DNA from: DASPJR01 sp035628505
Lineage (GTDB): Bacteria > Planctomycetota > SZUA-567 > H5-PLA8
Direction: 5' to 3'
Assembly: GCA_035628505.1 (NCBI GenBank)
Contig: DASPJR010000225.1
Coordinates: 35,832 to 99,831, forward strand
Length of the DNA: 64,000 nucleotides
In this document: in pieces, positions 60,531-64,000 of the stretch
Layout: each line of letters begins with the position of its first letter
Position numbering within the stretch: position 1 is the stretch's first letter
Notes under the pieces: generated by a model
What the model saw: only the letters and a program-made list of their open reading frames with translations
Told to the model about the DNA's origin: nothing
Databases searched by the model: none
Program-made: the position numbers and the translations under genes

Positions 60531-61184
60531 TCATTTGTGGCAGACGGAGCAGTTCGTCAGCCCGAATTCTCGAATGTGGTAGTCGGCTTTCAGTTTCATC
60601 CCGAGCTCACGCTGGTTGGCCGGCGCCTTGTAAACCGGATTGAAAATTTCCTCCTTAGGACGCAGGTACATCTCCGGCTGACGGTGGCAATTGAGGCACC
60701 ACTCCATGCGCAGCGAATGAACTTTCCAGGTGAGCGGCATTTCGGCGACGTTGCCGTGGCAGCTGCTGCAGCCGATGCCTTTTTGAACATGAACGCTGTG
60801 GTTGAAATAAGCGAAATCAGGCAGGTCGTGCACGCGATTCCACTGAATCGGATTTCCCGAACTGTAACTTTCGCGGACAGGTTGAAGCATGTGGCTGCCA
60901 GTCCAGATTTGCGAATGGCAGCTCATGCAGACCTGCGTGGCCGGCAGGCCGGCGAAGGCCGACTTTTCAACCGACGTGTGGCAGTAGCGGCAGTCAATGC
61001 CCAGCCCGCCAACATGGTGCTCGTGGCTGAACTGCACCGGCTGATCGATCGGCACGTTGACGCGCGTGACATAGGGAGAACGGTCGACGAGCACGCCCGC
61101 GTAGACGAGCAGCGCAAGGCTCAGCACGCCGGCGACGATGCTGGCTTTTGCAATTGTGTTCATGCTGGGATGAAAAACCTGCAT
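60531..61184 (-). CDS. actA: Alternative Complex III subunit ActA, pentaheme cytochrome c
   Basis: First gene of the respiratory operon, about 217 residues from the ATG at 61184. An N-terminal membrane anchor (ASIVAGVLSLALLVYAGVLV, about 14-33) is followed by five heme motifs: CRYCH, CMSCH, CSSCH, CLNCH and CSVCH. The His-rich ligand stretches FSHEHHVGGLG and FNHSVHVQKG lie between them. It relays electrons from the Fe-S subunit ActB to ActE. The frame is open upstream to 61301, but that part does not read as protein. Confidence 0.95.
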   Translation of the reverse strand: MQVFHPSMNTIAKASIVAGVLSLALLVYAGVLVDRSPYVTRVNVPIDQPVQFSHEHHVGGLGIDCRYCHTSVEKSAFAGLPATQVCMSCHSQIWTGSHMLQPVRESYSSGNPIQWNRVHDLPDFAYFNHSVHVQKGIGCSSCHGNVAEMPLTWKVHSLRMEWCLNCHRQPEMYLRPKEEIFNPVYKAPANQRELGMKLKADYHIREFGLTNCSVCHK

Positions 61185-61515
61185 CGAATGTTCACCTCGG
61201 CCAGGGCCGCAGCCCGCACAACAGCCCTCGCAAGGGCGCAACGAGCGTGCCTTGCCGGAATGGTGAAGCGGAGTGGTTCCGATGCGGATGGTTCTGAACA
61301 CGACTTCAACACGGAGGCACGGAGGACACGGAGGTCACGGAGAACAGAATGTTACGGAGATAGAAGTACCCCTCGTGTGTACCGCGAAGTCGCTGGGAAA
61401 GCCTGCGTGGGCAGCCGCTGGTGGCGTAAGCCGCGAAGCGGCGTCATAAGAAAGCCCGGGGTGGAGCGAGCTTTCGCGAGCGCAGCCCCGGGTGTCAGCG
61501 CCTCACCGCTTTTTT
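61185..61515. other. repeat-rich spacer upstream of the act-cox operon
   Basis: No gene is seen. The 331 bp contain a CACGGAGGCACGGAGGACAC-type repeat (about 61311-61345), a palindrome AGCCCGGGGTGGAGCGAGCT facing GAGCGCAGCCCCGGG (61454-61494), and the start of an AGCCCTGCAAGGGCGGCAT repeat (61517-61536). The operon promoter should lie here, but no clear hexamers stand out. Confidence 0.7.
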
Positions 61516-61599
61516 TTAGCCCTGCAAGGGCGGCATAAAGACGCTGGATTCAGAAGCGACGAATGTGCTCAGATGCGGTTGGAACCAGCGGCGTTTCAT
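61516..61599 (-). pseudogene. paralogue array, copy A: truncated leader only
   Basis: Begins MKRRWFQPHLSTFVASESS like the other copies but stops after 27 residues, where the reading frame enters an AGCCCTGCAAGGGCGGCAT-type dispersed repeat. The start overlaps the stop of copy B by the ATGA arrangement. It is probably a decayed end of the array, cut by the repeat insertion. Confidence 0.7.
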
Positions 61600-61913
61600 G
61601 GCGTGCGGTCCTCGCGGCGACGGAGATATGATTCGATTGCAGTTGCCACGGTAAACAAAAGTGCAAGCCCGATTAACACGTCGAAGACGAGCCAAGTTGA
61701 ATGGAATTCATACCATCGTTCAGGCTTGCCAATAGAAATCCACCCACCTTTGAACGTAGAGGTGAACCAGATCGGCCAGCCAAGGTGGGCCCATACACGA
61801 TTGTCGCTATCAATCTGCTTACGTTCGACCAAGTTCGCCCACAAAAGCCCGCCCGCCACAAACATCAGCACGACGCAGGTGCTCAGATGCAGTTGGAACC
61901 AGCGGGGTTTCAT
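61596..61913 (-). CDS. paralogue array, copy B: small membrane protein
   Basis: A 105-residue protein starting MKPRWFQLHLSTCVVLMFVA (membrane anchor residues 8-26) with body VERKQIDSDNRVWAHLGWPI...KPERWYEF. A second helix (LVFDVLIGLALLFTVATAIE, about 76-95) precedes an ending in YLRRREDRTP. The pattern anchor-soluble loop-helix-Arg-rich tail recurs in copies C, E and H. ATGA overlaps link it to copies A and C. The function is unknown. Confidence 0.75.
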   Translation of the reverse strand: MKPRWFQLHLSTCVVLMFVAGGLLWANLVERKQIDSDNRVWAHLGWPIWFTSTFKGGWISIGKPERWYEFHSTWLVFDVLIGLALLFTVATAIESYLRRREDRTP

Positions 61914-62249
61914 GGCGTGCGGGCCTCGCGCCTATCGAAGTACGCTGAGGAACACAATCCAACTGTTATGAATAATAGCAGCCACAGGATCAATTGGAAA
62001 ATAATCAGTTTAACGAACGCGTCTTCCTCGAAAAGCCACGTGGAATAATCTGTACCCTTACGCCAGACTTCCTTTTCGCCGTAAGTCTCTTTATAAAATA
62101 GAATGATTGGCCAACCGTATCCCGTCAGCTCTCCACCATTTTGAAAGTTTCTGCGTAGGATTTGAAAAACTCATTAACAACAGTGTTCCAAGTAACAGCG
62201 TCTCTGTCAGAAGCATATTCAACGAGTACTGGAACCAGCGGCGTTTCAT
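61910..62249 (-). pseudogene. paralogue array, copy C: frameshifted
   Basis: Starts MKRRWFQYSLNMLLTETLLL and runs into a stop at about 62094. The adjacent frame from about 62155 on reads as protein: GGELTGYGWPIILFYKETYG, EKEVWRKGTDYSTWLFEED, KLIIFQLILWLLLFITVGLC and ending YFDRREARTP at 61910. Both halves fit the array pattern, so one indel between about 62110 and 62180 broke the gene. It is joined to copies B and D by ATGA overlaps. Confidence 0.7.
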
Positions 62250-62641
62250 GGCGGAGTGATCCTTGTGCGTTCTCCCTTCACGCCTTCCTCAGTGAGACGG
62301 AATCTAAAGGATTCGCCAGTCCAGAGGTCCACGTAAGGCTCAACAAACTTTTTTGTCTCTCCTTTGTCTTTATAGACGAATGAAACCTTCGGATCTTGAG
62401 TCGTCGAAATCATCGTTATCTTTGCTCCAGACTCCAGAACGCCCTTAGTCAACGCTTGCCCTGCGACATTGAGTTCGCAATCCGTAATAGGTCTGTCTAA
62501 ACCGTTCTCGACAAGAATGAACGATTCGGCGGGATCGCTTATTGTTTTGTAGAGCTGTATGACACCAAACAAAGCGATTGCGCATGCGATTATGCAAATA
62601 ACTGCAGTACTCAGCGAAAATTGGAACCAGCGGCGCTTCAT
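62246..62641 (-). CDS. paralogue array, copy D
   Basis: A 131-residue protein from the ATG at 62641 (MKRRWFQFSLSTAVICIIAC, anchor about 9-31). A soluble part with beta strands (ESFILVENGLDRPITDCELN, VAGQALTKGVLESGAKITMI, VSFVYKDKGETKKFVEPYVD) ends in ITPP. The body is unrelated to the other copies and there is no second helix. It shares ATGA overlaps with C and E. The C-terminus lacks the RREARTP tail. It may be an extracytoplasmic lipid-linked domain, function unknown. Confidence 0.75.
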   Translation of the reverse strand: MKRRWFQFSLSTAVICIIACAIALFGVIQLYKTISDPAESFILVENGLDRPITDCELNVAGQALTKGVLESGAKITMISTTQDPKVSFVYKDKGETKKFVEPYVDLWTGESFRFRLTEEGVKGERTRITPP

Positions 62642-62952
62642 GGCGTGCAGGCCTCGCCGCGGCGGATAACGTACTCCGCAGTACCGGCAACCACACCTAA
62701 GGCAAAGGCTCCAAGGCTCATGTTTATCATAAGCCCTTTCATATGAAATCCATGAGTTGAGAAGTAAATTGGCGCTGGCCATCCCCGGACCTCCGAGAAA
62801 TAACCGTACCAGCCGACTGTGCCGTCTGCATTCTTTTCCATCGCGCCCCAAGCGGTTGCCCGAGGTCGCGTGTTCAACCATAAAAATCCGCCCGCCACAA
62901 ACATCAGCACGATGCAGGTGCTCAGATGCAGTTGGAACCAGCGGCGTTTCAT
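62638..62952 (-). CDS. paralogue array, copy E
   Basis: A 104-residue protein, start MKRRWFQLHLSTCIVLMFVA (anchor about 8-26), then FLWLNTRPRATAWGAMEKNA, a short soluble loop rich in Trp/Tyr/Gly (GTVGWYGYFSEVRGWPAPIY). A second helix (LGAFALGVVAGTAEYV, about 79-94) precedes the tail IRRGEACTP. It is nearest to copy B in layout. ATGA overlaps link it to copies D and F. Confidence 0.75.
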   Translation of the reverse strand: MKRRWFQLHLSTCIVLMFVAGGFLWLNTRPRATAWGAMEKNADGTVGWYGYFSEVRGWPAPIYFSTHGFHMKGLMINMSLGAFALGVVAGTAEYVIRRGEACTP

Positions 62953-63254
62953 GTTTTAATGCCCTGACGCGGCCTCACGCGCACCCATGAGTCATTATCA
63001 AGAATAATCAATGAGTGGTATTCCATGCGACCGCGTTTGTCCCGACAGCGATAATTAAACCATGGATAGCCATACGAATCGATGCGTGCAATCTTCACAG
63101 TAGAGCGCTTCGACATCAGTCTGCTGAGCACACGAACCGTTGAGTCATCGCCCGTTCTCGCGAGGTCGCGCTGATCGCCCACCGGAATAGCAACAATTCG
63201 GATCAGGTCCCCCGCGACTAATTTTCGCCAGTCCTGTGTTTGCTTGCGTTTCAT
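62949..63254 (-). CDS. paralogue array, copy F: soluble protein without the leader
   Basis: About 101 residues. It starts MKRKQTQDWRKLVAGDLIRI, without the membrane anchor of its neighbours. A beta-rich small domain follows (VAIPVGDQRDLARTGDDSTV, VKIARIDSYGYPWFNYRCRD, YHSLIILDNDSWVRVRP). It looks like a small barrel-type fold and ends IKT. Its stop overlaps the start of copy E. It may have replaced an array member or be an unrelated gene carried along. Confidence 0.65.
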   Translation of the reverse strand: MKRKQTQDWRKLVAGDLIRIVAIPVGDQRDLARTGDDSTVRVLSRLMSKRSTVKIARIDSYGYPWFNYRCRDKRGRMEYHSLIILDNDSWVRVRPRQGIKT

Positions 63255-63385
63255 GGCGGAGTGATCCTTGTGTCGCTGCCATTCGCGTGCCCGGAGGGCA
63301 ACAGGATCATAGCCCACGGCGCGAGCCGTGGGAAGAGGCATCCATTCCGGTTTTCGGAGCCTCTCGCATCGGTCTGAAAAGGGCC

Positions 63386-63526
63386 TCAGACCGATGGCAC
63401 CCGAACAGCAGTGCAAGCTGATGCCGGAGGCGAACAGAGCAATGCCACCCGCCCCAACAGCCCGCCCGCCACAAACATCAGCACGACGCAGGTGCTCAGA
63501 TGAAGTTGGAACCAGCGGCGTTTCAT
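63386..63526 (-). pseudogene. paralogue array, copy G: truncated leader copy
   Basis: Starts MKRRWFQLHLSTCVVLMFVA but after residue 24 changes to a Cys/Ala/Ser-rich stretch (LLGRVALLCSPPASACTAVR) and stops at 46 residues, so the body is lost. It is followed on the minus strand by a GAGCCGTGGG-type palindrome and a second copy of the GGCGGAGTGATCCTTGTGT repeat. Decay of an array member is the simplest reading. Confidence 0.65.
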
Positions 63527-63578
63527 GGCGGAGTGATCCTTGTGTTGCTGCCATTCGCTTGCCCGGAGGGCAAGAGAA

Positions 63579-63986
63579 TCATAGCTCACCGCGCGAGCTG
63601 TGGGAAGAGGTGAGTCGAGAACCACCCCTACGCTCTGCAACCACAGCGACCACAATAACCAGAGTGCAGGAGATAACAATATTGCCAACCAGAGCTATAT
63701 AATCAATGCCTTGAAATACCTTCCCAACGATTTCCGTTTTTTCCTTTGTCGAAATAAACATTGTCCAATCTTCGTTCCTCCATACAGTCGAGCGGTTCGG
63801 AGCCTTTGAAGGCGTGAAGTGAACTTTAAAAGTCATCGGAAAACCTTGACGAGTGATCCAAGGTTGTTCTTGGCCTGATCTGTCAATGAAAGGTCTGGGA
63901 ATAATGTTAAGCGAACACAGCCCTGCCGCCACGAACATCAGCACGACGCAGGTGCTCAGATGCAGTTGGAACCAGCGGGGTTTCAT
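63579..63986 (-). CDS. paralogue array, copy H
   Basis: A 135-residue protein starting MKPRWFQLHLSTCVVLMFVA (anchor about 8-26), then CSLNIIPRPFIDRSGQEQPW. A soluble region (RQGFPMTFKVHFTPSKAPNR and NEDWTMFISTKEKTEIVGKV) precedes a second helix (YIALVGNIVISCTLVIVVAV, about 92-111). The C-terminus is Arg/Ser-rich. A gap of 52 bp separates its stop from copy G's start. Its own start overlaps the stop of the partial copy I. Confidence 0.75.
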   Translation of the reverse strand: MKPRWFQLHLSTCVVLMFVAAGLCSLNIIPRPFIDRSGQEQPWITRQGFPMTFKVHFTPSKAPNRSTVWRNEDWTMFISTKEKTEIVGKVFQGIDYIALVGNIVISCTLVIVVAVVAERRGGSRLTSSHSSRGEL

Positions 63987-64000
63987 GGCGTGCGGGCCTC
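63983..64000 (-). CDS. paralogue array, copy I (partial, runs off the window)
   Basis: Only the last codons are inside the window: EARTP and a TGA that overlaps the ATG of copy H. This is the same ending as copies B and C, so the array continues beyond 64000. Confidence 0.55.
   Translation of the reverse strand, partial: EARTP

Overview
The window reads as chromosomal DNA of a member of the PVC group, most likely Planctomycetota. This is inferred from gene content: a Planctomycete-type propeller/HEAT/cytochrome c protein (17430-20687), a XylR-type LacI/AraC hybrid regulator, an Alternative Complex III operon fused to an aa3-type oxidase operon, and short membrane proteins starting MKRRWFQ. 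Intergenic spacers packed with dispersed repeats fit the same group. No rRNA gene or CRISPR array is present. One tRNA (CAU anticodon, probably tRNA-Ile2) lies at 17147-17219.

Layout. (1) 1-14.9 kb is a metal-resistance island. Its edges are a 22-bp direct repeat at 657-678 and 14861-14882 whose first 17 bases match the 3' end of a tRNA-Ser. A broken tyrosine integrase lies just inside the left repeat. The island holds two divergently transcribed heavy-metal RND systems: a CusBA-like pair with a Cys-rich small protein on the minus strand, and a CzcCBA-like set flanked by two small His-rich proteins on the plus strand. (2) 15-25.5 kb holds a secreted unknown, an AI-2E family permease, the tRNA, the PVC cytochrome protein, two STAS-like proteins, an SMR exporter, and a tetrapyrrole operon (CysG-type dehydrogenase, CcsA/HemX, HemA). 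(3) 25.5-33 kb is a repeat-rich tract with tsaB, murJ, a glycosyltransferase and yacG. (4) 33.6-48.7 kb holds a prepilin peptidase, a secreted PKD protein, purE/purK, a c-type cytochrome, a TPM protein, a PAS hybrid kinase, a phosphopantetheinyl transferase, XylR and two receiver proteins. (5) 48.8-61.2 kb is one minus-strand respiratory operon: actA-actB-actC-actD-actE-actF-(His-rich protein)-sco-coxB-coxA-coxC-coxD. It would carry electrons from quinol through ACIII to an A2-type oxidase whose subunit II carries its own cytochrome c. (6) 61.5-64 kb is a tandem array of at least nine short paralogues. They share a near-identical start, are often linked by ATGA overlaps, and have unrelated interiors. 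Some copies are truncated or frameshifted, and the array runs off the window.

The least expected signals are the paralogue array, the tRNA-Ser-type island boundaries, and a set of intergenic repeats. Those repeats have different sequences but all keep a strict 7-bp period, usually as inverted pairs. MITE-like elements and a 305-bp tandem duplication accompany them. Two small genes (near 6.5 kb and 40.4 kb) appear frameshifted.
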